Positions 25,125-34,714 of a stretch of DNA of 64,000 nt are shown one piece after another. The position numbers and the translations under genes are program-made. The notes beneath the pieces were generated by a model, which searched no databases, had not been told where the DNA came from, and worked only from the letters and a program-made list of their open reading frames with translations. Origin of the DNA: Polynucleobacter sp. MWH-UH35A (lineage in GTDB: Bacteria; Pseudomonadota; Gammaproteobacteria; Burkholderiales; Burkholderiaceae); the NCBI RefSeq assembly GCF_018687075.1, contig NZ_CP061285.1, positions 1,178,001-1,242,000 of the forward strand, given 5' to 3'. Positions within the stretch are counted from its first letter, which is position 1; each line of letters begins with the position of its first letter.

Positions 25125-27734
25125 TTAGTTACCCAGCGCCTTGCCAATCACTTCCCTCACATCTGGGGAGAGTGTTTGACACGCTGAAACCCGCTCTAGC
25201 GCGGCCTTCATACGATCTTGGTAGGGCTGGGCAAATAGGCGCCAACGATCCAAGGCTCTTGCAAGGCGTGCGGCTACTTGGGGGTTAATCGGATCTAAGG
25301 CCAGCACACTGTCCGCCCAAAACTCATAGCCACTGCCATCCGCCTGATGAAAGCTAGCTGGATTGTTAGCACAGAATGAATGAATGACACTGCGTACTCG
25401 GTTGGGATTGTTTAACTTAAACGCTGGATGCTCACGTAGTTTCTTTACCTCAGTCAGCGTAGAGTCAAGACCATCCACTGGAGGACGGCTCGATTGCAGG
25501 CCAAACCACTTATCAATGACGAGTGCGTCATTTGCAAAGCGATTGTAAAAATCAATCAAGCAATCTTTTGCCTGCTTTGCACCATGCACTACCAATGCAG
25601 ATAGGGCTGCATAGCGATCAGTCATGTTATCTGCGATCTGATACTGATGGGCAGCCATAGGAGCCCATACTGCTGGAGCAGCTTCAAGCAACATGGTTAA
25701 TGCCAAGTTCTTGAGGGCACGCTTACCTGAGTCCACCCCATCTGACTTAAACGGTCCAGGTGTTTGCATTTGCTGATACAAAGCAGCCCACTCCAACTGG
25801 AGTTGTTTGGCAATCTCTCTACGGAAAGCACGGCGTGCGGTAAAAATCTGCTGCGGATCAACACTTGTGCATTGCTCATACAAGTAGGATTCTGCAGGTA
25901 GGGTTAGGGCCAGATCCTTGAAGGCTGGGTCTAAGTTGGGATCCAGCAAGACAGTGCGATACGCCTCAATGAGCTTGGCATCAGGCAGACGATTATTCAG
26001 AATCATTTGCATCGCCAGCTTTTGTCCAGCCTCCCAGCGATTGAAGGCATCATCATCGCTAGAAAATAGCGTCAAAAGATCTGCTTCAGACTGCTCAAAG
26101 TCTAAATTAATCGGGGCTGAAAAATTGCGGTTTATCGATAGCACTGGGCGCTCTGCAACATTGTCAAAGGTCCATGCCTGAGTCTCTTGCGTCAGTTCTA
26201 GCAATTGCTCTTTTTGGTCATTCGCTTTTGTAATTAAGCGCATATTCAATGGAATATGAAAAGGCTTTTTCTCGGACTGGCCAGGACTTGGTGCGCAACT
26301 TTGCGTCAGTGTGAGTTGGTACTGTTTATTGGCAACATCGTAATGCTCTTGTACCTTAACCCTTGGAGTACCTGCTTGGCTATACCAATTCTTAAACTGA
26401 GTGAGGTCTTTGCCGTTAGCATCAGCCATAGCCATCAAGAAGTCATCGCAAGTTACTGCTTGTCCATCATGGCGCTTAAAGTACAGATCCATGCCCTCAC
26501 GGAAACCCTCCTTACCTAGCAGGGTCTGGTACATCCTTACTACCTCAGAACCCTTCTCATAGACTGTGACGGTATAGAAGTTATTAATCTCTTGGTACTC
26601 ATCTGGACGAATGGGGTGAGCCATCGGACCCGCATCTTCTGGAAATTGCAGTTGACGCAATAATCTGACATCTTCAATTCGCTTGACTGCCCTGCCAGAC
26701 TCGTTGCCCATTTGATCAGCAGAAAACTCTTGATCTCTAAATACGGTCAAGCCTTCTTTCAGTGACAACTGAAACCAATCCTGACATGTGACGCGATTAC
26801 CAGTCCAGTTATGGAAGTATTCATGTGCAACCACACTTTCAATATTGGCAAAGTCAGCATCAGTAGCAGTTTCTGGTTGTGCAAGCACAAACTTGGTATT
26901 GAAAATATTCAATCCCTTGTTCTCCATGGCGCCCATATTGAAATCACTCACTGCGACGATCATGAAACGCTCAAGATCTAACTCCAGCCCAAAGCGCTTC
27001 TCATCCCAATGAATAGAAGCAATCAGAGAGTCCATGGCATGACGAGTCTTTTTCAGATCATGTGGCTCAACCCAGATCTGCAATAGCTTCTTAGCGCCAC
27101 TGCTAGTGGTAATAGTCTCTTCAATACACTGCAGCTTACCGGCCACCAAGGCAAACAAGTAGGATGGCTTCGGAAATGGGTCTTCCCAAGTGGCGCTGTG
27201 CCAACCGTTAGGCAGCTTCTCTGTATTGAGTAAGTTACCGTTAGACAACAAGACTGGGCACTCTGTTTCACGAGCACGCAATGTCACACGATAGCGCGCC
27301 ATGACATCAGGGCGATCCAGGAAATAGGTAATCTTTCGAAAACCTTCCGCCTCGCATTGCGTAAAGAAATTGCCATTTGAGACGTACAGACCCATCAAGG
27401 TAGTGTTTTTTTCGGGAACACAAACGCAAATAATCTCTACGACAAATTTTTCCCTGCCTTCGTTTGGCAATGAATGAATGGAAAGTGTCTCTGGAGTTAA
27501 TTCAAAGTGACGATGGGCCTCACCATTAATCCGCAAGCTGACGAACTCAAGCTCATTTCCTACTAATACCAGGGGGGCACCTGCTTCAAAGCTTTTGCCT
27601 GGCAAAACTTCAATGCGACTTTTAACAATAGTGCGCGCTGGGTCTAGAGCAATATCTAACTCAACGTGATCGAAGGTATAAACAGGGGGGCGGTATTCGA
27701 GCCGACGGAAGCTCTGGGGGAGATCAGTTTTCAT
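25125..27734 (-). CDS. pepN: Aminopeptidase N (M1 metallopeptidase)
   Basis: Cytoplasmic zinc aminopeptidase that trims N-terminal residues of peptides. The 869-residue length matches E. coli PepN (870). The exopeptidase motif GAMENKG is at about 268-274. The zinc site HEYFHNWTGNR begins at His304, with the distal Glu expected in LKEGLTVFRDQEF. The helical C-terminal domain is complete. It is a single gene; the gene upstream (GDT1-like) runs in the same direction about 69 bp away. Confidence 0.96.
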   Translation of the reverse strand: MKTDLPQSFRRLEYRPPVYTFDHVELDIALDPARTIVKSRIEVLPGKSFEAGAPLVLVGNELEFVSLRINGEAHRHFELTPETLSIHSLPNEGREKFVVEIICVCVPEKNTTLMGLYVSNGNFFTQCEAEGFRKITYFLDRPDVMARYRVTLRARETECPVLLSNGNLLNTEKLPNGWHSATWEDPFPKPSYLFALVAGKLQCIEETITTSSGAKKLLQIWVEPHDLKKTRHAMDSLIASIHWDEKRFGLELDLERFMIVAVSDFNMGAMENKGLNIFNTKFVLAQPETATDADFANIESVVAHEYFHNWTGNRVTCQDWFQLSLKEGLTVFRDQEFSADQMGNESGRAVKRIEDVRLLRQLQFPEDAGPMAHPIRPDEYQEINNFYTVTVYEKGSEVVRMYQTLLGKEGFREGMDLYFKRHDGQAVTCDDFLMAMADANGKDLTQFKNWYSQAGTPRVKVQEHYDVANKQYQLTLTQSCAPSPGQSEKKPFHIPLNMRLITKANDQKEQLLELTQETQAWTFDNVAERPVLSINRNFSAPINLDFEQSEADLLTLFSSDDDAFNRWEAGQKLAMQMILNNRLPDAKLIEAYRTVLLDPNLDPAFKDLALTLPAESYLYEQCTSVDPQQIFTARRAFRREIAKQLQLEWAALYQQMQTPGPFKSDGVDSGKRALKNLALTMLLEAAPAVWAPMAAHQYQIADNMTDRYAALSALVVHGAKQAKDCLIDFYNRFANDALVIDKWFGLQSSRPPVDGLDSTLTEVKKLREHPAFKLNNPNRVRSVIHSFCANNPASFHQADGSGYEFWADSVLALDPINPQVAARLARALDRWRLFAQPYQDRMKAALERVSACQTLSPDVREVIGKALGN

Positions 27735-27782
27735 AGGCCTATTTTAAGTCTAGGCTGACTGAGTGGTGTGCCGCCTGATCGA

Positions 27783-27811
27783 GCCCTAAGTCAAGCCCTA
27801 AGTCAAGCCCA
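27783..27811. repeat. 12-bp tandem duplication over the stop of the GDT1-type gene
   Basis: Two direct copies of CCCTAAGTCAAG followed by a third partial copy (CCC). On the minus strand each full copy carries the TGA, so the stop codon context of the 27803-28378 gene has been duplicated downstream. Confidence 0.7.
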
Positions 27812-28378
27812 AATCAGGGTAGCCAAGCCAATAGCAATAAAAGTAACAGCGGCTACTGCGTGAACCCACTTTATCGGCATGCGTTTCGTGAACTTCTGGC
27901 CTATCCAGACTGCAGGAGCATTAGCCAACATCATCCCCAAGGTGGTGCCAATCGTTACCGAGACTACATCTTCATAACGAGCCCCCAAAGCAATAGTGGC
28001 AATTTGCGTCTTATCACCCATCTCAGCCAAAAAGAATAGGCCTGTTGTTAGCAAAAATACTTGCAGGGCTTTATCAGCCACCTTCGATCCAGCGGCATCA
28101 TCAATATGATCTGGCACCAACAGCCACAAACCAATCCCCAAGAAACTCAATCCTAAAATCCAGCGCATGACATCAGGCGACACCAAGGTAGTTAACCAAT
28201 GGCCTAGCAAAGCAGCGCAAGCATGATTAGCAATCGTGGCAATAAAGATGCCAGCAATAATTGCCATGGCTTGTTTTGGGTAACGCGCTGCAAGCATCAG
28301 CGAAAGTAATTGAGTTTTGTCCCCCATCTCTGCCAAAGCAACAACTCCAGCAGAGAGGGTTAAGGCAGAAAAATCCAT
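27803..28378 (-). CDS. GDT1/TMEM165 (UPF0016) family cation transporter
   Basis: A 191-residue inner-membrane protein with six predicted helices in two homologous halves. Each half carries the family motif: AEMGDKTQLLSLML (residues 16-29) and AEMGDKTQIATIAL in the second half. Family members export Mn2+ or exchange Ca2+ for H+. The sequence gives no further substrate clue, and I did not find a yybP-ykoY manganese riboswitch upstream. It lies 89 bp downstream of ald in the same direction. Confidence 0.9.
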   Translation of the reverse strand: MDFSALTLSAGVVALAEMGDKTQLLSLMLAARYPKQAMAIIAGIFIATIANHACAALLGHWLTTLVSPDVMRWILGLSFLGIGLWLLVPDHIDDAAGSKVADKALQVFLLTTGLFFLAEMGDKTQIATIALGARYEDVVSVTIGTTLGMMLANAPAVWIGQKFTKRMPIKWVHAVAAVTFIAIGLATLIWA

Positions 28379-28467
28379 AAATGAAATCAGTCCAGTCGGT
28401 TTTACGTATGCACCTCATTTTAAATCTGAAGCTCGTCCAGACCTACCCATTTATGAACGCCCCTGCT

Positions 28468-29586
28468 TTATGCCACCAACAATTCCTCTGCAGAGGCATA
28501 CTTCAGGCCTTGTGCCACCGCAACTGGCATTGATGTCAATACTCCTTTGTGCACGCTCAAACCATTGCGCAAATGCTGATCAATTGAGAGTGCATTGAAC
28601 ACCCCGCGGTTTGCCAAGGCCTCTACAAATGGATAGGTTGCATTTGTTAAAGCAAAAGTAGATGTTCGGGCTACCGCACCCGGCATATTAGCTACGCAAT
28701 AATGAATCACGCCATCCACTACAAATGTCGGATCTGCATGAGTGGTGGGTTTAGAGGTTGCAAAACAGCCGCCCTGATCAATAGCCACATCTACCACGAC
28801 CGAACCAGGTTTCATTTTTTTAATCATGTCATTTGATACCAACTTAGGTGCAGCAGCCCCTGGTAGTAATACCGCACCAATCACAACATCAGCCTCACAT
28901 ATCTCTTGCTCAATAAGCAAACTATCTGAGTAGAACGTTCTCACCCGATTGCCATAGAACATATCGATCTGACGTAAGCGTTCAATATCACGATCAAAAA
29001 TGCATACATCTGCGCCCATACCAACGGCCATTTGCAATGCATTACGACCCACAACACCGCCTCCCAAGATCACAATCTTTGCTGGAGAGACACCAGGCAC
29101 TCCAGCCATCAGTACACCTAGACCGCCATTGGTTTTCTCAAGGTGGGATGCAGCTGCTTGAATAGACATGCGCCCCGCCACTTCACTCATAGGCGCCAAT
29201 AAAGGTAAAGCGCCATTCATGGCGGTGACAGTTTCATAGGCAATGCACGTTGCGCCAGATTGCAGCAATGCTTTGGTTTGCTTAGGGTCTGGTGCTAAGT
29301 GTAAGTATGTGAACAGAATTTGATTCTCTTTCAACATGGCACACTCCTGCGCCTGAGGTTCTTTGACTTTCACAATCATGTCTGCCCGCTGAAACACCTC
29401 TGCCGCACTATTAATTAAATTAGCGCCAGCAAGTCGATAAGTCTCATCACTCAAACCAATTTGCTCACCAGCACCACGCTGTATGAGCACAGAATGCCCC
29501 TGCTTACACAGTCCACTAACATTGCCAGGTGTCAAGCCAACCCGAAACTCATTATTTTTAACTTCTTGAGGTACACCAATAATCAT
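28468..29586 (-). CDS. ald: Alanine dehydrogenase
   Basis: NAD-dependent interconversion of L-alanine and pyruvate plus ammonia. The 372-residue length is exact for the family. Key residues are in place: catalytic Lys in IVKVKEPQ, His in YLHLAPD, the NAD-binding turn LGGGVVGRNAL, and Asp in VVDVAIDQGG. The gene follows a ProY-like amino acid permease by 54 bp in the same direction, which suggests a small import and catabolism unit for alanine or a related amino acid. Confidence 0.95.
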   Translation of the reverse strand: MIIGVPQEVKNNEFRVGLTPGNVSGLCKQGHSVLIQRGAGEQIGLSDETYRLAGANLINSAAEVFQRADMIVKVKEPQAQECAMLKENQILFTYLHLAPDPKQTKALLQSGATCIAYETVTAMNGALPLLAPMSEVAGRMSIQAAASHLEKTNGGLGVLMAGVPGVSPAKIVILGGGVVGRNALQMAVGMGADVCIFDRDIERLRQIDMFYGNRVRTFYSDSLLIEQEICEADVVIGAVLLPGAAAPKLVSNDMIKKMKPGSVVVDVAIDQGGCFATSKPTTHADPTFVVDGVIHYCVANMPGAVARTSTFALTNATYPFVEALANRGVFNALSIDQHLRNGLSVHKGVLTSMPVAVAQGLKYASAEELLVA

Positions 29587-29640
29587 TGCTATCTCCTGTT
29601 ATTTAAAATTACGCTTACTCTTCATTGCCCTTCATTACTC

Positions 29641-31017
29641 TTACTCACTCTTGCTTGCTGTTTTGCGATGCAAGCCCACGCCATAGAACATCGCCAGATA
29701 CACACCCAACAAACACGGACCCACTATTAAGGCGATCCGGGCATCCTCATGAAATCCCATCAACACCACTACTAAACCAATAAATGCCAAAGCAAACCAC
29801 GAGGAATAAGGCCACCAAGGAGCGCGATAAGCCAATTGAGCTACTTGGGCTTTAGATAAGGAGCGTCTGAATTTAATCTGCGTGATTAAGATAGCGATCC
29901 AAACCATCAAACCAATAAAGGTCACTGCGGCCATCATGTATTGAAAGGCTTTATCAGGGACAAAGTAGTTCAATACCACGCCTGACATACAAACGCCAAC
30001 CGTAGTCATTACTGCCCGATGAGGAACGCCATACCTTGAAAGCTTTGAGAAGGATCTCGGGGCATAACCGTTAGACGACAGAGAGTACAAGAGGCGTCCG
30101 CCACTAAAGATGCCTGCATTACAGGATGAGAGCGCCGCAGTGATCACAACAAAGTTAATCAAGCCCGCCGCTTCTCGCAGCCCTAATCGCTCAAACATCA
30201 CAACGAATGGACTACCCTGCTGACCCACTTGATTCCACGGGAAGATTGCCAAAATAACCAGAATGGCACCCATGTAAAAAATCAGAATGCGCCATGCCAG
30301 AGAATCGATTGCCATCGGAATAGTTTTTTGTGGGTTCTCAGCCTCACCCGCAGAAAGACCAATCATTTCAATTCCAACATAAGCGAACAACACCATCTGC
30401 AGTGACAGCAACATGCCACTGATGCCATTAGGAAAGAATCCACCGTGCTGCCACAAGTTACTGAGGCCGATTGGCTGCCAATTATTGGTAAAGCCAAATA
30501 AGATGACTGAACCACCAAGCGCAATCATGGCAACAATGGCCACCACCTTGATGAGCGCAAACCAAAATTCAAACTCACCAAATACTTTGACAGCAATCAG
30601 ATTAATTAAGCCCATCATCACAATCGATGAAAGTGCCCAGACCCACTGAGGTGTTTCCGGAAACCAAATGCCCATATAGATGCCAACGGCCGTCACTTCC
30701 GCAATTCCTACTACGATCCAATAGGTCCAATAACCCCAGCCCACCATATAGCCAGCCAGGGGACCAACATAACTGTTGGCATATGCCGCAAAAGAGCCGG
30801 CTACAGGCTCATGTACTGCCATTTCACCTAATGTGCGCAGAACGATAAAGGCAACCAAGCCCGCAAGTAAGTAACCCAAAAGAATTGATGGGCCAGCAAT
30901 TTGAATTGCGCTTGCCGAACCAAGAAATAATCCAACGCCTATCGTTGAGCCTAAAGCCATCAAACGAATATGGCGTACTTTGAGGTGGCGTTTTAAGCCA
31001 GTGTGTTCAGTCTGCAA
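29641..31017 (-). CDS. Amino acid permease, APC superfamily (ProY-like)
   Basis: A 458-residue permease with 12 predicted transmembrane helices. It begins HLKVRHIRLMALGSTIGVGLF, the classic AAT-family signature, and the body closely resembles E. coli ProY (for example LWQHGGFFPNGISGMLLSLQM and FPWNQVGQQGSPFV). Position before ald suggests that alanine, glycine or serine could be the physiological substrate, while similarity suggests proline; I cannot decide. The 245 bp upstream contain its promoter, but I see no clear operator. Confidence 0.88.
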   Translation of the reverse strand: MQTEHTGLKRHLKVRHIRLMALGSTIGVGLFLGSASAIQIAGPSILLGYLLAGLVAFIVLRTLGEMAVHEPVAGSFAAYANSYVGPLAGYMVGWGYWTYWIVVGIAEVTAVGIYMGIWFPETPQWVWALSSIVMMGLINLIAVKVFGEFEFWFALIKVVAIVAMIALGGSVILFGFTNNWQPIGLSNLWQHGGFFPNGISGMLLSLQMVLFAYVGIEMIGLSAGEAENPQKTIPMAIDSLAWRILIFYMGAILVILAIFPWNQVGQQGSPFVVMFERLGLREAAGLINFVVITAALSSCNAGIFSGGRLLYSLSSNGYAPRSFSKLSRYGVPHRAVMTTVGVCMSGVVLNYFVPDKAFQYMMAAVTFIGLMVWIAILITQIKFRRSLSKAQVAQLAYRAPWWPYSSWFALAFIGLVVVLMGFHEDARIALIVGPCLLGVYLAMFYGVGLHRKTASKSE

Positions 31018-31262
31018 GAGAGACCTCCTTTCGATTTGCTGTTAGCGATTTACCAACGCAGCAGAGTCTAGGGAGGACTGAGGATGAGCACTAGAGGCTG
31101 AAAATTACTAAAGTGACTAATTGAATAAATATGTTTTGGTAAAAATAGAAATGTCTTTTAAATCAATGCGAGACTTGAAATAAATTATTTATGACGGCAA
31201 AAGAATCAGTAATTTCCTACAGGGAATCCCCTTAAGGATTTACGGTACTTTTTAAGAAAAAC

Positions 31263-32024
31263 TTATTGCGCGGAAATGAGATTCAGAATTTCTGCAGCGG
31301 CAGCTAAGCCGCAAGCAGCAGTCACCATCACAGTAGAGCCATAGCCGGAGCAGGCCAGTCCACCACTAGAAGCCCCAGCGCGTGGCTCATGCGAGTAGAC
31401 CGCACGAATGCCGATTTTCTTTTTCAGGTTTCGAGAAAATCCATGATCTTGCCGCAACCCCTGTCGCACCTTAGCCAGTAATGCATCTTGCTCCGTACGT
31501 GAGAGATCATCACAGCGCACTGAGGTTGGATCAGATTTTCCACCGGCAGCGCCACACATCACTAAGGAGCGATGATTTTTCACAGCCCAAACGGATAAAG
31601 CAATTTTAGTTTGCACGGAATCCGTCGCATCCAATACCAAGGCATTTTCTGGAATGAGTTGATCTAAATTTTCGGGCTCCAGAAATTCATCACAGGAAGT
31701 CAGCTTGATCTCTGGATTAATTTGCAAAATACGTTGCGTCATCGCCTCTACTTTTGCCTTGCCGTACTGACCCTCCAAAGCATGTAACTGCCGATTGGTA
31801 TTGCTCTCAGCAATATGGTCAAAATCAATCAAGACAAGATGCCCAATGCCAGTGCGTGCCAATGCTTCTGCCGCCCAAGATCCAACCCCTCCCAGGCCAG
31901 CCACCACCACTGTTGCATTCAGAAAGCGCTCACGTAGCTCCGCCCCGTAGAGTCTTGAAACCCCACCAAAACGACGATTCTCTATGCTGTCTTCTGCCCT
32001 GTCTTCTGCCTTGTCTTCTGCCAT
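31263..32024 (-). CDS. tcdA: tRNA threonylcarbamoyladenosine dehydratase (ThiF/E1-like)
   Basis: Cyclises t6A37 to ct6A37 in ANN-decoding tRNAs. The 253 residues have the E1-like fold: ATP loop [42 protein letters not shown], and the dehydratase signature YSHEPRAG near the C-terminus. The extreme N-terminus is odd: three AED(K/R/S) tetrapeptides encoded by a 12-bp tandem repeat precede the conserved [11 protein letters not shown]. The start (32024) lies only 22 bp from the divergent pdxH start, so the two promoters must lie inside each other's coding regions. Confidence 0.92.
   Translation of the reverse strand: MAEDKAEDRAEDSIENRRFGGVSRLYGAELRERFLNATVVVAGLGGVGSWAAEALARTGIGHLVLIDFDHIAESNTNRQLHALEGQYGKAKVEAMTQRILQINPEIKLTSCDEFLEPENLDQLIPENALVLDATDSVQTKIALSVWAVKNHRSLVMCGAAGGKSDPTSVRCDDLSRTEQDALLAKVRQGLRQDHGFSRNLKKKIGIRAVYSHEPRAGASSGGLACSGYGSTVMVTAACGLAAAAEILNLISAQ
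31988..32023. repeat. 12-bp x3 tandem repeat at the tcdA start
   Basis: Three head-to-tail units of TGTCTTCTGCCN. On the minus strand they encode AED(K/R/S) in TcdA; on the plus strand they form the 5' leader of pdxH. The unit length is a multiple of three, so copy-number change would keep the tcdA frame. Confidence 0.85.
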
Positions 32025-32046
32025 AGCTTCTCTTTATACTGAAAAA

Positions 32047-32682
32047 ATGGACTCCATTGCTCAACTCCGCAAAAACTATACCCTTGGTCAGCTATCAGAG
32101 ACCGAGGTTCCACATGACCCTCTACAGCTATTTCAGCTCTGGTTTGAACAGGCCATGAAGGCAGAGTGTCCGGAACCCAACTCCATGACCCTAGCAACAG
32201 CGGACCAAGCTGGCAATCCATCAGCTCGTATTGTCTTACTAAAAGGTGCCGATCAAAATGGCTTTACCTTTTTTACCAACTACGAGAGCCAAAAAGGTCG
32301 TGACTTAGCAATACGCCCTCAGGCAGCGCTACTCTTTCATTGGCATGAATTAGAGCGTCAGGTCCGCATTCAAGGCGTTGTCGAGAAGGTTAGCCCTAGC
32401 GAGAGTGATGAGTACTTCCATTCCCGTCCGGCCGCCTCCAGAATTGGTGCCTGGGCCTCGCCCCAGAGCGCCGCCATTCCAAATCGCGAATTCCTAGAAG
32501 AAGCAGAAAAACGCTTCAAAGCAGAATTTGGTGACAAACCCCCTCGCCCAGAGCATTGGGGTGGATACCGCTTATATCCTACGGAAATTGAATTTTGGCA
32601 GGGTCGCCCCTCTAGACTGCATGATCGAATGCACTACAAGCGAGAAGAAAACCAGTGGCGAATAAATCGCCTTGCCCCTTAA
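32047..32682 (+). CDS. pdxH: Pyridoxamine 5'-phosphate oxidase
   Basis: FMN-dependent oxidation of pyridoxine or pyridoxamine 5'-phosphate to PLP. From the ATG at 32047 the protein has 211 residues and starts [14 protein letters not shown], aligning with E. coli PdxH; an upstream ATG at 31984 would only add the Ser/Ala repeat. FMN and substrate motifs include [40 protein letters not shown] and the C-terminal [10 protein letters not shown] plus INRLAP. The Shine-Dalgarno is poor. It converges with msrA (8 bp between stops). Confidence 0.95.
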   Translation: MDSIAQLRKNYTLGQLSETEVPHDPLQLFQLWFEQAMKAECPEPNSMTLATADQAGNPSARIVLLKGADQNGFTFFTNYESQKGRDLAIRPQAALLFHWHELERQVRIQGVVEKVSPSESDEYFHSRPAASRIGAWASPQSAAIPNREFLEEAEKRFKAEFGDKPPRPEHWGGYRLYPTEIEFWQGRPSRLHDRMHYKREENQWRINRLAP

Positions 32683-32690
32683 GATTTTTC

Positions 32691-33263
32691 TTAAGAATAC
32701 TGGGGTGCGATGAGCGATTTAAATTTCGCTCTGAATTTCGCTAGCTTAGGCGCAACCACTGCCATGCAATATCCTTGATTAGGGTGTTGCTGAAAATAAT
32801 TCTGGTGATAGTCTTCTGCGGGATAAATTGTTGGCGCAACATCGATCTGCGTCACCACAGGATTAGAGTAGATTTTTGAATCTTCCAACTCCCCCACTAC
32901 CTCATGTGCAATCTTGGATTGCTCTTCACTATGTGTAAAGATCACAGAGCGATATTGTGCGCCGTGGTCATTGCCTTGATAGTTCAAAGTAGTTGGATCG
33001 TGAATGACAAAAAAGATTTCTAATAAATCCCTGAATGAAACCACCTGCGGATTAAATAAGATGTCGACAATTTCCGCATGACCAGATACACCAGTACAGA
33101 CAGTTTCATAAGTTGGGTTCGGCCTTGCGCCTCCCGCATACCCAGAAACCACTGACTGAATACCAGTAATTTGCTGATAAACCGCCTCAAGGCACCAAAA
33201 ACAGCCTCCGCCTAGGGTGGCCCGCTCTAAAAAGGGTTCGTTTTTATCTAAATTTGCTTCCAT
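32691..33263 (-). CDS. msrA: Peptide-methionine (S)-S-oxide reductase MsrA
   Basis: Repairs S-epimer methionine sulfoxide in proteins. The 190 residues include the active site GGGCFWCLEAVYQ with catalytic Cys21, and the conserved GHAEIVDILFNP and YPAEDYHQNYF segments. Resolving cysteines are less obvious than in E. coli MsrA. It is divergent from the aldehyde dehydrogenase gene across 49 bp. No msrB is nearby. Confidence 0.95.
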   Translation of the reverse strand: MEANLDKNEPFLERATLGGGCFWCLEAVYQQITGIQSVVSGYAGGARPNPTYETVCTGVSGHAEIVDILFNPQVVSFRDLLEIFFVIHDPTTLNYQGNDHGAQYRSVIFTHSEEQSKIAHEVVGELEDSKIYSNPVVTQIDVAPTIYPAEDYHQNYFQQHPNQGYCMAVVAPKLAKFRAKFKSLIAPQYS

Positions 33264-33312
33264 GGCTTTATCCTAATACCTTATTCAAAAGCCTGCCAAC
33301 CAATAATCCACT

Positions 33313-34710
33313 ATGAATCGCTTCACCATCCAACTCGACGAAATCAAAGCAGCCTTCGCAGCCGAACCCAATCCTACGATTGAAGTGCGGTTGGATCGCA
33401 TTGCTCGCATCGAAAAAATGATCGAGGTTAATGAAGACAAAATATGTAAGGCCCTTGAGGCAGATTTTGGTGTACGCCATCCGGTAGAGACAAGACTTGC
33501 GGAATGCCAAATGATTTATCAGGCATGCAAACATACCCGCAAGCATCTTAAGGAGTGGATGAAACCCGAACAAAGAGACGTCCCCTTCCATATGGGTGAT
33601 TCACAAGCTTGGGTTGAAAGTCAGCCACTAGGTGTAGTTGGTATTTTGAGTCCATGGAATTATCCAGTGCAGTTAGCACTCATTCCTGCGATTGCTGCTT
33701 TTGCGGCAGGCAATCGGGTGTGGCTCAAGCCTTCTGAACGCAGCTCACGCACTTCAGGATTTATTGCCAACCTGATTCAAGAATATTTCCACCCCACAGA
33801 ATTTTGCGTTACCACCGGTGGCCCCGATGTTGCAGAACAATTCGCCGCCCTGCCTTTTGATCACCTCTTCTTTACTGGCTCAGGAAATATCGGCAAAAAA
33901 GTGATGCGCGCTGCCGCAGAAAACTTGACCCCGGTAACTCTAGAGCTCGGTGGCACCACACCAGTCATTATTGATTCCAGCGCAAAACTCAAGGATGCTG
34001 CTGCCTCAATTATTTATGGCAAATTGCTTAACGGAGGGCAAACATGTATTGCGCCCGATTACGTATTGCTCGAGCCAAATATTCAAGAAACAATTATTCA
34101 AGAGTTGCAAGCTGCGGCTCAGACGCAATTTAGCAAGCCCGAAGAATTCACCGGCCCGATTGATGAACGGCAACTGGAATATTGGCAACACTTAATCAGT
34201 GATGCAGTCGATCGTGGCGCAAAAGTCATCCCCCTGCTCAATAATCCTGGAGCTGGAGCAAGGCCATTCGAGCCGATTGTGCTCACAAACGTTTCACCAG
34301 AAGCACGAGTACTGCATGAAGAAATCTTTGGGCCCATCTTGCCGATTGTGACGATTGCCGATACCGCTGCAGCAATTGAGTATGTAAACAATAAACCGAA
34401 CCCCCTCGCTTTGTACTGGTTTGGCAAAGACAAGCAAAACCTAAAACGCGTTTTAAGTGAAACTCGCTCTGGCGGCGTTACTGTCAATGACACCCTTTTG
34501 CATATCACGATTGAGGATCTGCCTTTTGGTGGTGTTGGGGCAAGCGGTATGGGGAGCTATCACGGTAAAGCTGGCTTTGATACCTTTAGCCATCAAAAGT
34601 CGATTTTGGAAGTGCGCGGCTTCTTTGGTTTGAATCTCTTTAAAGGGACCAAAACAGCGCGCCCTCCTTACGGAAAAATGACCGAATGGTTATTGCACTA
34701 TTTGAAGTAA
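33313..34710 (+). CDS. Aldehyde dehydrogenase, coniferyl-aldehyde dehydrogenase type
   Basis: NAD(P)-dependent oxidation of an aldehyde to the acid. The 465 residues fit the short coniferyl/fatty aldehyde class rather than the roughly 490-residue forms. Motifs: SPWNYPVQLALIPAI (cofactor), FTGSGNIGKKVM, the catalytic Glu in VTLELGGTTP, and Cys245 in GGQTCIAPDY. The C-terminus is hydrophobic and basic (FFGLNLFKGTKTARPP). The real substrate is unknown; for a freshwater bacterium, lignin-derived aromatic aldehydes are plausible. Convergent with the LysE-type gene, 4 bp apart. Confidence 0.9.
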   Translation: MNRFTIQLDEIKAAFAAEPNPTIEVRLDRIARIEKMIEVNEDKICKALEADFGVRHPVETRLAECQMIYQACKHTRKHLKEWMKPEQRDVPFHMGDSQAWVESQPLGVVGILSPWNYPVQLALIPAIAAFAAGNRVWLKPSERSSRTSGFIANLIQEYFHPTEFCVTTGGPDVAEQFAALPFDHLFFTGSGNIGKKVMRAAAENLTPVTLELGGTTPVIIDSSAKLKDAAASIIYGKLLNGGQTCIAPDYVLLEPNIQETIIQELQAAAQTQFSKPEEFTGPIDERQLEYWQHLISDAVDRGAKVIPLLNNPGAGARPFEPIVLTNVSPEARVLHEEIFGPILPIVTIADTAAAIEYVNNKPNPLALYWFGKDKQNLKRVLSETRSGGVTVNDTLLHITIEDLPFGGVGASGMGSYHGKAGFDTFSHQKSILEVRGFFGLNLFKGTKTARPPYGKMTEWLLHYLK

Positions 34711-34714
34711 CACC

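Noticed and set aside
28379..28467. yybP-ykoY (manganese) riboswitch upstream of the GDT1-type gene
   Set aside because: The region before the gene lacks the conserved GGGGAGUA and downstream elements of the class.
33268..33591. Minus-strand frame of 107 codons between msrA and the aldehyde dehydrogenase
   Set aside because: It is fully antisense to the N-terminus of the aldehyde dehydrogenase, which has clear family motifs.
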